A stretch of 7,001 nucleotides of DNA, taken from an uncultured Clostridia bacterium. GTDB lineage: Bacteria > Bacillota > Clostridia > Christensenellales > CAG-314. The DNA lies in NCBI GenBank assembly GCA_934281515.1, contig CAKQXG010000115.1:1-7001 (forward strand), in the 5' to 3' direction. Below are positions 1 through 5,703 of this stretch, piece after piece. The notes under the pieces were generated by a model. The model saw only the letters and a list, made by a program, of their open reading frames with translations. It did no database searches and had not been told where the DNA came from. Made by a program: the position numbers and the translations under genes. Numbering within the stretch: position 1 is the first letter of the stretch; each line of letters begins with the position of its first letter.

Positions 1-2
1 CA

Positions 3-1523
3 AAGCTTGCCGAAGACAGCTTGCACACTCCCGAACTTACCTACAAGGTAAAAGCCGAAGGCTACAAAATCGACAACGACCCCGTAACGGGCAATACCGT
101 AACTAACCGTTTTACCAACTACACCAACACGACAAGCGGTGCAACTTCCACTCGAGAAGAGCCGTCGCTTAACAAGCAACTTAAAGCATACTCTGTGGAC
201 GGCAAAGACACGCCGTACGCTTACAAAGAGATGTCACGCGCCGACTTCGTGGGAACCTTCCCTGTGTATGACAGTAGCGTCGGCGCATTAAGTGAAAGTT
301 TCGCCAACGAAACCTACGTGTCTGCAACGCCTCGAATCAACGACGACGACGTTGCCCCTGCCGTAGAAAGCAAATCGACAAATCACAAATTGCTTGACTT
401 CATCTATGTTGTAAAGGACGAACAAGGCAACCCGATACTTGACGAAAACGGCAAAGAACAATACGCGCTTGTCGACTACGACGATCCTCGTTGGGACGAG
501 TTGGTAAGTCAACTTAGCGTATACGCTATGGCTATGCTCACCGCAAAGGGCGGTTTCGGTACCATTGTGCTTGACGAAATCGAGAAACCGCGTGCCGTAG
601 ACAAGGACGGTCCTTGCGGATTCAACGATCAGGTTACCATGGGCGGCGACACACGTGCATGCACCAACTTCCCCTGCGAAACGCTTATCGGTTCTACATG
701 GGACTGGAAGATCAGCTACAAGTTCGGTCACGGCGTGGGCGACGAAGCTAACGCCATGGGTATCGACGGCATTTACGGTCCCGGCGCAAACATTCACCGC
801 AACGTACTTAACGGACGTAACTTCGAGTACTACAGCGAAGACCCCGTATTGAGCGGCATCATGACCACATACACGGTGTACGGCTGCAAGGAGAAGGGCG
901 TTTATTGCTGGATAAAACACTTTGTGCTTAACGAAAACGAAGAAGGCCGCACAAGCATGTATCAATTTTGCAGTGAACAGGCTCTGCGTGAAATCTACCT
1001 CAAACCCTACGAAATGGCAGTTAAACTTGGCGGTGCAAATGCTATCATGACAAGCTACGGTCGTGTAGGCACGGTTCGTGCGTCGGGAAGTTACGCGCTT
1101 AACACTGCCGTGTTGCGTAACGAATGGGGATTTAAGGGCGCAGTCATCACCGACTACTACAACGGCGGTGTGGTGCATGACGCAGACGAATGTATTCGTG
1201 CAGGTAATGACCTTATGCTTGACCCCAACGGTAACGAACGATATTACGGAGAGTTGACTAGTGCAACCACAATCAAGGCTTTGCATCAATCAAGCAAAAA
1301 CATACTGTATTGCTACCTTGACACCAAGTATGTCAGCAAGGTTGCCACGGGGCTGGACCTCAGCACTGTAATCGGAACAAAGGCCGATGTCAATGCGTGG
1401 TGGATTCCCGTGCTTATCACGGTTGATGTGGTACTAGTCGGTACAGGCGTTGCGCTCGGTGTGCTGACCTACCTTGACTATCGCAAAAAGAAGAAGGCAT
1501 TGGCAACTAATGTATCCGCATAA
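3..1523 (+). CDS. Glycoside hydrolase family 3 protein (beta-glucosidase-like), 5' end missing, C-terminal membrane anchor
   Basis: The frame is open to the left edge, so this is the last ~506 residues of a longer protein. GH3 enzymes remove terminal sugars from beta-glycosides by a retaining mechanism. Visible GH3 (beta/alpha)8-domain motifs, in order, are DGPCGF (from base 606), GIYGPGANIHRNVLNGRNFE followed by YYSEDP (767-844), KHF (915-923) and the nucleophile motif ITDYY with Asp at 1152-1154. Only about 80 residues follow this Asp before a hydrophobic segment beginning WWIPVL (from 1398) and a YRKKKK stop-transfer tail. The usual C-terminal sandwich domain, which carries the acid/base residue, is therefore not downstream. 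The ~150 residues before the barrel look like a linker. This is the order of permuted GH3 proteins, whose sandwich domain lies N-terminal and here off-window. The catalytic part should face outside, with the lysines in the cytosol. No terminator is evident after the stop. Substrate cannot be read from the sequence. Confidence 0.92.
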   Translation, partial: KLAEDSLHTPELTYKVKAEGYKIDNDPVTGNTVTNRFTNYTNTTSGATSTREEPSLNKQLKAYSVDGKDTPYAYKEMSRADFVGTFPVYDSSVGALSESFANETYVSATPRINDDDVAPAVESKSTNHKLLDFIYVVKDEQGNPILDENGKEQYALVDYDDPRWDELVSQLSVYAMAMLTAKGGFGTIVLDEIEKPRAVDKDGPCGFNDQVTMGGDTRACTNFPCETLIGSTWDWKISYKFGHGVGDEANAMGIDGIYGPGANIHRNVLNGRNFEYYSEDPVLSGIMTTYTVYGCKEKGVYCWIKHFVLNENEEGRTSMYQFCSEQALREIYLKPYEMAVKLGGANAIMTSYGRVGTVRASGSYALNTAVLRNEWGFKGAVITDYYNGGVVHDADECIRAGNDLMLDPNGNERYYGELTSATTIKALHQSSKNILYCYLDTKYVSKVATGLDLSTVIGTKADVNAWWIPVLITVDVVLVGTGVALGVLTYLDYRKKKKALATNVSA

Positions 1524-1561
1524 CGGACATTTGATACGCAATTATTTTAGTCGTTTGTTTG

Positions 1562-1590
1562 TTGCAATTTTTTGTACAATGTAGTATAAT
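1562..1590 (+). promoter_or_regulatory. Sigma-A-type promoter of the 79-residue membrane protein gene
   Basis: TTGCAA (1562-1567) and a perfect TATAAT (1585-1590) are separated by exactly 17 bases. Transcription should start near 1597, giving a leader of about 65 bases. This makes the small gene a separate unit from the GH3 gene. Confidence 0.75.
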
Positions 1591-1596
1591 GTACAA
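1572..1596. promoter_or_regulatory. Dyad overlapping the -10 element, possible operator
   Basis: TTGTACA (1572-1578) and TGTACAA (1590-1596) form a perfect 7-base inverted repeat with an 11-base centre. Because TGTACA is itself palindromic, the halves are also direct repeats 17 bases apart. The dyad spans the -10 box, where a bound repressor would block RNA polymerase. The dyad is seen; a role as operator is inferred and no cognate regulator is identified. Confidence 0.4.
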
Positions 1597-1606
1597 GTAA
1601 TACGGT

Positions 1607-1632
1607 CTGCGGTACGCAAATACGTGCCGCAG
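1607..1632 (+). promoter_or_regulatory. Leader stem-loop before the small membrane protein
   Basis: CTGCGGTACG (1607-1616) pairs with CGTGCCGCAG (1623-1632) around the loop CAAATA: ten pairs, one of them G-U. It begins about ten bases into the predicted transcript. No U-run follows, so it is not an intrinsic terminator as it stands. The ribosome binding site GGGAGGT (1648-1654) lies outside the stem. It may protect the 5' end or bind a regulator. Confidence 0.5.
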
Positions 1633-1661
1633 TCGTTTGAAAAAATTGGGAGGTAACAAAA

Positions 1662-1901
1662 ATGGCTAAGAAAAAGGCTAGTCTTGCAAATGCAATCATG
1701 GGTTTGCCTTGGATTGTGCGCGTATTGCTTGCAATCTTCCTCGATGTTGTGTACGGTATCGCTCGCTTTATTGACGGATTGACTCAAAAAAATGTTCTCA
1801 AAGCGGTAATCGGTTTCCTGTGGATCTTCTACGGATTGGGTATCGGTTGGATACTGGACATCATCTGCACGTTGTTTGGCATACGTCCTATTTTGTTCTA
1901 A
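1662..1901 (+). CDS. Small membrane protein with two hydrophobic helices, TM2-domain-like, function unknown
   Basis: A 79-residue protein with a basic N-terminus (MAKKK) and two hydrophobic stretches, about residues 13-37 and 46-72, joined by a short polar turn (DGLTQKN). The second stretch contains GLGIGWILDIICTLFG, recalling the GIGW...D pattern of TM2-domain proteins; I recognise the general type in Firmicutes but no named family. The start is well set: GGGAGGT lies 7 bases before the ATG and the promoter is upstream. It should sit in the cytoplasmic membrane. It has its own promoter and terminator, so neither the upstream glycosidase nor the convergent sigK gene gives a functional clue. 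That it is a real gene is very likely; its role is unknown. Confidence 0.82.
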   Translation: MAKKKASLANAIMGLPWIVRVLLAIFLDVVYGIARFIDGLTQKNVLKAVIGFLWIFYGLGIGWILDIICTLFGIRPILF

Positions 1902-1913
1902 CAACAAACCTTT

Positions 1914-1947
1914 GGCGGCTTTCTTTCGGGAAAGCCGCCTTTTTTTG
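1914..1947 (+). terminator. Intrinsic terminator of the small membrane protein gene
   Basis: GGCGGCTTTC (1914-1923) and GAAAGCCGCC (1930-1939) form a perfect 10-pair stem with loop TTTCGG, followed by seven T. It begins 12 bases after the stop codon. Confidence 0.93.
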
Positions 1948-1969
1948 TTTGTTTTTTGTGCTTTTTTTT

Positions 1970-2037
1970 GTGGGGAAGGGAAACTTTTTGAAAAAAGTTT
2001 CCCTTCCCCACGCCCTATCCTTTCAAAAACTTTTGAG
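1970..2037. repeat. Intergenic palindromic repeat between convergent genes
   Basis: Bases 1970-1989 and 1992-2011 are perfect reverse complements (GTGGGGAAGGGAAACTTTTT on the left), giving roughly 19 pairs with a tiny loop. A tail containing TTTCAAAAACTTTTGAG (2022-2038) echoes the centre. There is no T-run after the hairpin on either strand: the adjacent T-run at 1962-1969 lies on its 5' side for plus-strand transcripts and reads as A on the minus strand. It is therefore not a classical terminator, though it could stop or stabilise the sigK transcript. A similar element lies at 6915-6976, so I treat it as a dispersed repeat family. Bases 2038-2091 hold nothing else that I recognise. Confidence 0.7.
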
Positions 2038-2091
2038 TATCGTTATGCTACGCAGCGGCTTGTTTATTGTTGTGTTGCGCATCGGGCATTT

Positions 2092-2781
2092 TTACAAATT
2101 TTCGTCCAATGCTTCCTTCAACTTCTCCAATGCGCGTGTTTCTATGCGGCTGACGTAACTGCGACTTATTTTGAGTGTGCGAGCCACTTGCAACTGCGTC
2201 ATAGGTACGCTGTCGGGCTGTATGCCGTATCGCATCAAAACCACCTTTTGTTCGCGGTCGCTCAGGCGCGTGTTTATCAGTTGCAACAGACTTTCTCGCA
2301 GAATAGCAATCTCCGTCTGCTTGAATACGCTGTCCTCTTTTACCGCCAGTATATCCATCAGCGTGTACTCGTTGCCGTCGTTGTCCACGCCTAGCGGACT
2401 GTCAAGGTAAACTGTGTTTTGGTAACGTTTGTTGGCGCGGATGTTCATCAGTATTTCGTTTTCTATGCAGCGTGCAAGATAGGTCGCAAGGTTTGCCCCC
2501 TTTTGCGGCGAAAAAGTTTCCACGCCCTTTATGAGACCTATCGAACCGATACTTATCATGTCCTCCAAGTCGCCGTTTTTGCCGTATTTTTTTGCAATGT
2601 GCGCAACGAGTCGCATGTTGTGGCAAATCAGTTTTTCACGCGCTTTGCGACTACCCTGCGCCATAGCTTCGAGACAACGCTTTTCTTCTTCGGCAGACAG
2701 CGGTTGCGGATAACTGCCGTTGGCAAAGTACCCCATAGGGAAAAACAACTTTTGTAGCAATTGAATCAACGCGGCAAACAT
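2092..2781 (-). CDS. sigK: RNA polymerase sporulation sigma factor, sigma-K, with pro-sequence
   Basis: A 229-residue sigma-70-family factor. Region 2 runs about residues 48-118, with HNMRLVAHIAKKYG, EDMISIGSIGLIKGVETF and LARCIENEILM. Region 4 runs about 172-225, with a helix-turn-helix ending SRSYVSRIE. LVAHI, PQPLSAEEE and SRSYVSRIE match sigma-K better than sigma-E. The N-terminus (MFAALIQLLQKLFFPMGYF) aligns from memory, without gaps, with the pro-sequence of Bacillus subtilis sigma-K, so it is probably made as a precursor cut near residues 16-18 by a SpoIVFB-type membrane protease. Sigma-K drives late mother-cell genes for cortex, coat and lysis. The ATG has TAAGGAG five bases upstream. 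The gene is uninterrupted: no skin-type element splits it. It is divergent from the radical SAM gene. Confidence 0.93.
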   Translation of the reverse strand: MFAALIQLLQKLFFPMGYFANGSYPQPLSAEEEKRCLEAMAQGSRKAREKLICHNMRLVAHIAKKYGKNGDLEDMISIGSIGLIKGVETFSPQKGANLATYLARCIENEILMNIRANKRYQNTVYLDSPLGVDNDGNEYTLMDILAVKEDSVFKQTEIAILRESLLQLINTRLSDREQKVVLMRYGIQPDSVPMTQLQVARTLKISRSYVSRIETRALEKLKEALDENL

Positions 2782-2801
2782 TTGCGCTCCTTACCGCTAG
2801 T

Positions 2802-2832
2802 ATTATACGGCGGTTTTGTCGAATTATGTCGA
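2802..2832 (-). promoter_or_regulatory. Probable sigK promoter, with tandem CGACA boxes
   Basis: On the minus strand CGTATAAT (2809-2802) contains a perfect TATAAT but also fits the sigma-E -10 consensus CATACAAT at six of eight bases. The best sigma-A -35 is TCGACA at 19-base spacing, which is poor; an ATA-containing stretch (ACATAATT) could serve sigma-E. TCGACA occurs twice, exactly ten bases apart (2832-2827 and 2822-2817). The leader would be only about 14 bases. That a promoter lies here is likely; which sigma factor reads it is inferred. Confidence 0.5.
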
Positions 2833-2866
2833 TTGAACATTCGCACGATTATGCGCAGTATATTGC

Positions 2867-2895
2867 TTGCCAAAAAGCTTGGTTTGGTCTATACT
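2867..2895 (+). promoter_or_regulatory. Sigma-A-type promoter of the radical SAM gene
   Basis: TTGCCA (2867-2872, five of six consensus) and TATACT (2890-2895, five of six) have 17 bases between them. The expected start point is about 2901-2903, only two to four bases before the ATG at 2905. Confidence 0.7.
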
Positions 2896-2904
2896 GTATG
2901 CGTT

Positions 2905-3810
2905 ATGAAATGCAACCTTTGCCCAAGACAATGCAATATCGACCGAACGGTATCACACGGCTTTTGCGGCGTGGGCAATGTAACGGTGTCACGCGTTGCG
3001 CCGCACATGTGGGAAGAGCCGCCGATATCGGGCACAAAGGGCAGCGGCACGGTGTTTTTTGCAGGGTGCAACCTTCGGTGCAGGTTTTGTCAGAACTACG
3101 ACATCACAGTCACGCCGCATGGCACGGAACTCTCCGTCGAACGTCTTGCCGACCTGTTTGTATACTTGTGCGACAGCGGCATTGCCAACATCAATCTGGT
3201 CACTGCGGCGCAGTTTTCCGACAAGGTTGCGGCGGCGCTTACATTGTGCAAACACAAGTTGACATTGCCGGTGGTGTACAACACAAGCTCCTACGAGACT
3301 GTAAATGCACTTCAACGGCTTGACGGCTTGGTGGACGTGTATTTGCCCGACGTGAAGTTTTGTGACAGTGCGCTGTCCGCAGCGTTTGCCAGTGCACCCG
3401 ACTACTTCACTGTTGCTACAGCGGCAATTGCCGAAATGAAACGCCAGCAACCTGTCAACACCTACGACAGCGACGGTTACATAACGTCGGGATTGATATT
3501 GCGCCACCTTGTACTGCCGGGGCATGTCGAGGACACCAAGCGTGTGCTCGATTGGATTGCTGCCTTCGACAGGTCTACCCAAGTGTCGTTGATGAGTCAA
3601 TACTTTGTTGCTCGTCACGACCCTGTCTATCCCGAGCTTAACCGCAAGTTGTACAAAAGGGAGTACGACGCCGTAACGGAGTACTTCTATAATGTAGGTT
3701 TGACAAACGGATTCTGTCAAGACATCTCTTCCGCCACGCGCGACTACTTGCCGACATTCGATGACATCGCCGTTGATGAGTTGTTGCAAAACGTACCGAA
3801 AATTTTTTGA
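2905..3810 (+). CDS. Radical SAM protein of the PflX / PFL-activase-like family (COG1313)
   Basis: A 301-residue protein. The radical SAM cluster motif CNLRCRFC gives Cys55, Cys59 and Cys62, which would hold a 4Fe-4S cluster that cleaves S-adenosylmethionine; it sits in the family block WEEPPISGTKGSG...VFFAGCNLRCRFCQNYDI. A second, N-terminal cysteine set (Cys3, Cys6, Cys10, Cys21; CNLCPRQC...GFC) is typical of COG1313. The substrate of this group is not established, despite similarity to pyruvate formate-lyase activase. I chose the ATG at 2905 because it starts just before the conserved cysteines and because the promoter -10 ends at 2895, which excludes upstream starts. No Shine-Dalgarno sequence precedes it. 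The next gene starts 46 bases on with no strong terminator, so co-transcription is likely. The last codons (KIF, stop) run into an AT hairpin resembling the centre of the 1970 repeat. Confidence 0.88.
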   Translation: MKCNLCPRQCNIDRTVSHGFCGVGNVTVSRVAPHMWEEPPISGTKGSGTVFFAGCNLRCRFCQNYDITVTPHGTELSVERLADLFVYLCDSGIANINLVTAAQFSDKVAAALTLCKHKLTLPVVYNTSSYETVNALQRLDGLVDVYLPDVKFCDSALSAAFASAPDYFTVATAAIAEMKRQQPVNTYDSDGYITSGLILRHLVLPGHVEDTKRVLDWIAAFDRSTQVSLMSQYFVARHDPVYPELNRKLYKREYDAVTEYFYNVGLTNGFCQDISSATRDYLPTFDDIAVDELLQNVPKIF

Positions 3811-3856
3811 AAAAGTTTCTATAAATGCGATAAAAAGGAAGTTAAAACGATTGTAT

Positions 3857-4615
3857 ATGTGTAAGAAACAAAACAAATGCGCAAAAGTATCTCTTTGGGA
3901 TATATTTATAACATTTTTCAAGATCGGCGCGTTTACTTTCGGCGGCGGTTATGCCATGGTATCTATCATGGAAGAAGAACTTGCCGACAAAAAGAAGTGG
4001 ATCACAAGTCAGGACATGCTCGACATGCTTGTCGTTGCCGAGTCCACTCCCGGTGCGATTGCCGTAAACACGGCTACGTCGGTGGGGTACAAACTACATG
4101 GCGTTATCGGCGGCATCGTGGCAACGCTAGGCGTGGTGTTGCCGTCGTTTATCATCATTTCCGCGCTGTATTTCGCCATAGACGCCGTAGCCGACAACTA
4201 TTGGTACAAGGCGGCGTTTGCCGGCGTAAATGCCTGTGTGACCGTGCTTGTGATAAATGCATTTGTCAAGATGGGCAAACAATTGCCTCACGACGTGTAC
4301 AGTTATGTAACCGCGGCAGTGGCATTTGTTGCGGCAACGGTGTTGCCCGATTGGCTGCCATGGTTTGACGTTGTGTATCTGATTATTCTCGGCGGCGTAG
4401 TCGGCATTGTAATATTTGCCGTGTTGCGCAAACAAGGCAACCCCTTGCCGCTCGAATCTTTTGCTCAGGACGAACTGTCCGATTGCGACAACGGTGCGAC
4501 CACATTGCCTGCCGACATCCTTGTGGAAGAGGGAACTGTCGACGTCGGTGTGAACGACGTTGATGGCAACTATGCCGAAATCAACGACAACTCCGACCAA
4601 AAGGAGGACAAGTAG
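3857..4615 (+). CDS. Chromate transporter (CHR) family half-protein, N-terminal partner, with acidic tail
   Basis: 252 residues, single CHR domain, multi-pass membrane protein. Family signs are FKIGAFTFGGGYAM (22-34), the AESTPG motif (61-66) and long hydrophobic helices to about residue 190. In Firmicutes, CHR transporters are often split into two half-size proteins from adjacent genes that act together; here the partner follows after one base. Characterised relatives export chromate, but the normal substrate in anaerobes is uncertain. The last 62 residues (from about base 4427) are hydrophilic and strongly acidic, 16 Asp/Glu against 4 Lys/Arg, which is unusual for the family. Start: AAGGAAG (3835-3841) lies 15 bases before the ATG used here but 9 bases before an in-frame TTG at 3851, so the true start may be that TTG, adding two residues. 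Confidence 0.87.
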   Translation: MCKKQNKCAKVSLWDIFITFFKIGAFTFGGGYAMVSIMEEELADKKKWITSQDMLDMLVVAESTPGAIAVNTATSVGYKLHGVIGGIVATLGVVLPSFIIISALYFAIDAVADNYWYKAAFAGVNACVTVLVINAFVKMGKQLPHDVYSYVTAAVAFVAATVLPDWLPWFDVVYLIILGGVVGIVIFAVLRKQGNPLPLESFAQDELSDCDNGATTLPADILVEEGTVDVGVNDVDGNYAEINDNSDQKEDK

Positions 4616-4616
4616 T

Positions 4617-5243
4617 ATGGTTTATTTGTCGCTCTTTTGGGAATACTTCAAGATAGGTTTGTTTACTATCGGCGGCGGCTATGCCATGTTGCCTATGGTA
4701 CAACAAGTTGTGTTGCGCAACGGTTGGCTTACGGAAAAGGCTCTTGTCGACTTTATCGGCGTTGCAGAGTCCACTCCGGGACCGTTTGCCATCAATCTGG
4801 CAACGTTTGTAGGCATGCACGTCGGTATGGACATGACGTCATTGGGCGTGTTTGGCGGTTTTCTCGGCGCGATTGTCGCAACTGTTGCAGTTGTTTTGCC
4901 GAGTATAGTCATCATTATCATTGTCACCAACCTGCTTACCAGGTTTAAACGTAGTTGGGCAGTGCAAGGCGCACTGTACGGTGTAAAACCCGTTGTAGTA
5001 GGCTTGATACTGTCTGCGGCTGTAGGCTTGATTGTGGGCGTAATTTTCCCCAAACTGACATTGTCGGCTCCTTCTGCGGAAGGGTTCTCGCAATTCAACT
5101 GGGTTTCACTGTTGTTTGTGGTGGGTTTCTACGCACTGTCCAAAGTAAAAATCCGCGGCAAAAAAATGCACCCGATACTGATGATATTGCTGTCTGCAGT
5201 GTTGGGCATAGTGGTGTTTGGCATATTTAAAGTAGCGCAATAA
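4617..5243 (+). CDS. Chromate transporter (CHR) family half-protein, C-terminal partner
   Basis: 208 residues, single CHR domain. FKIGLFTIGGGYAM (11-24) and AESTPGPFAIN (50-60) match the preceding protein at equivalent positions, so the pair arose by duplication. About six hydrophobic segments follow, with a basic loop (KVKIRGKK) before the last. AAGGAGG (4601-4607) lies inside the end of the upstream gene, 9 bases before the ATG; the stop TAG and this ATG are separated by one base, which implies translational coupling and roughly equal synthesis. It probably pairs with the upstream protein in the membrane to form one transporter. It lacks the acidic tail of its partner. Confidence 0.88.
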   Translation: MVYLSLFWEYFKIGLFTIGGGYAMLPMVQQVVLRNGWLTEKALVDFIGVAESTPGPFAINLATFVGMHVGMDMTSLGVFGGFLGAIVATVAVVLPSIVIIIIVTNLLTRFKRSWAVQGALYGVKPVVVGLILSAAVGLIVGVIFPKLTLSAPSAEGFSQFNWVSLLFVVGFYALSKVKIRGKKMHPILMILLSAVLGIVVFGIFKVAQ

Positions 5244-5249
5244 ATGTTA

Positions 5250-5293
5250 TCCGAGCAAAAATTATCGGGTCGGAATTACGATTTTTGCGCGGA
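5250..5293. repeat. Imperfect inverted repeat after the transporter operon
   Basis: TCCGAGCAAAAAT (5250-5262) pairs with ATTTTTGCGCGGA (5281-5293) except for one A-G mismatch, around an 18-base loop. It begins six bases after the transporter stop codon and probably forms the 3' end structure of the operon. No T-run follows, so a terminator call is weak. Confidence 0.4.
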
Positions 5294-5620
5294 CGGAATG
5301 TTGAACGTCAAGTAACGACTGACGGCTGTGAGCAGCTTTAATAATCGCCGATTTTACCACATTGCAATTTTTATGCAAACTTGCAAAAAAAATTATTAAG
5401 CATAATAAACGAGTTTGAAGTGTCATAAGAGAATTTTAGCGAAAACTTGTTCATTATTGGCAAATATCAAACAAAAGTGAACTGTACACAATGCTTAATA
5501 ATTGCATAATTTGTCAAGACGTAACGGCAAAAACATGCGGTCAAACGCATATCAAAGTTGTAACCAACACTAATATATTGACATATTTCGACTAAATGTA
5601 AAAATTGTTCTAAAATATGC
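5294..5620. other. AT-rich gene-free region with a 13-base inverted repeat
   Basis: No coding frame of interest on either strand. A perfect 13-base inverted repeat, AATTATTAAGCAT (5391-5403) and ATGCTTAATAATT (5491-5503), bounds 113 bases. A small hairpin ATGCG/CGCAT lies at 5535-5550. A lone consensus TTGACA (5578-5583) has no matching -10. TTGCAA/ATGCAA words cluster at 5362-5386. I do not recognise a known RNA or riboswitch here. Confidence 0.45.
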
Positions 5621-5649
5621 TTGCAATTTTACTTAAAGCGTGTTAAAAT
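5621..5649 (+). promoter_or_regulatory. Promoter of the XRE-type regulator gene
   Basis: TTGCAA (5621-5626) and TAAAAT (5644-5649) with 17-base spacing. The start near 5656 gives a leader of about 48 bases. The -35 and following bases (TTGCAATTTT) match those of the promoter at 1562. Confidence 0.65.
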
Positions 5650-5703
5650 GTCAACGTGAGGATGTTGGGATTTAATTACCACATTTTTATAGGAGAACTA
5701 AAA

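Noticed and set aside
288..1289. Long minus-strand open frame of 333 codons inside the GH3 gene
   Set aside because: It is antisense to strongly conserved GH3 motifs, has no family features of its own and is rich in Val and Cys as expected from a complementary frame.
1876..2394. Plus-strand frame of 172 codons across the terminator, palindrome and sigK
   Set aside because: It overlaps a clear terminator and the antisense strand of sigK; the product looks random, with no ribosome binding site.
2989..3921. Minus-strand open frame of 310 codons opposite the radical SAM gene
   Set aside because: The opposite strand carries a complete radical SAM protein with all cluster cysteines. This frame shows no motif and crosses the intergenic gap.
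5244..5560. Riboswitch, T-box or 6S-type RNA
   Set aside because: Inverted repeats are present but no conserved core of these classes could be recognised, and there is no terminator at the end.
5578..5606. Consensus TTGACA as an upstream promoter
   Set aside because: No acceptable -10 hexamer lies 15-19 bases downstream; the TTGCAA/TAAAAT pair at 5621-5649 is better.
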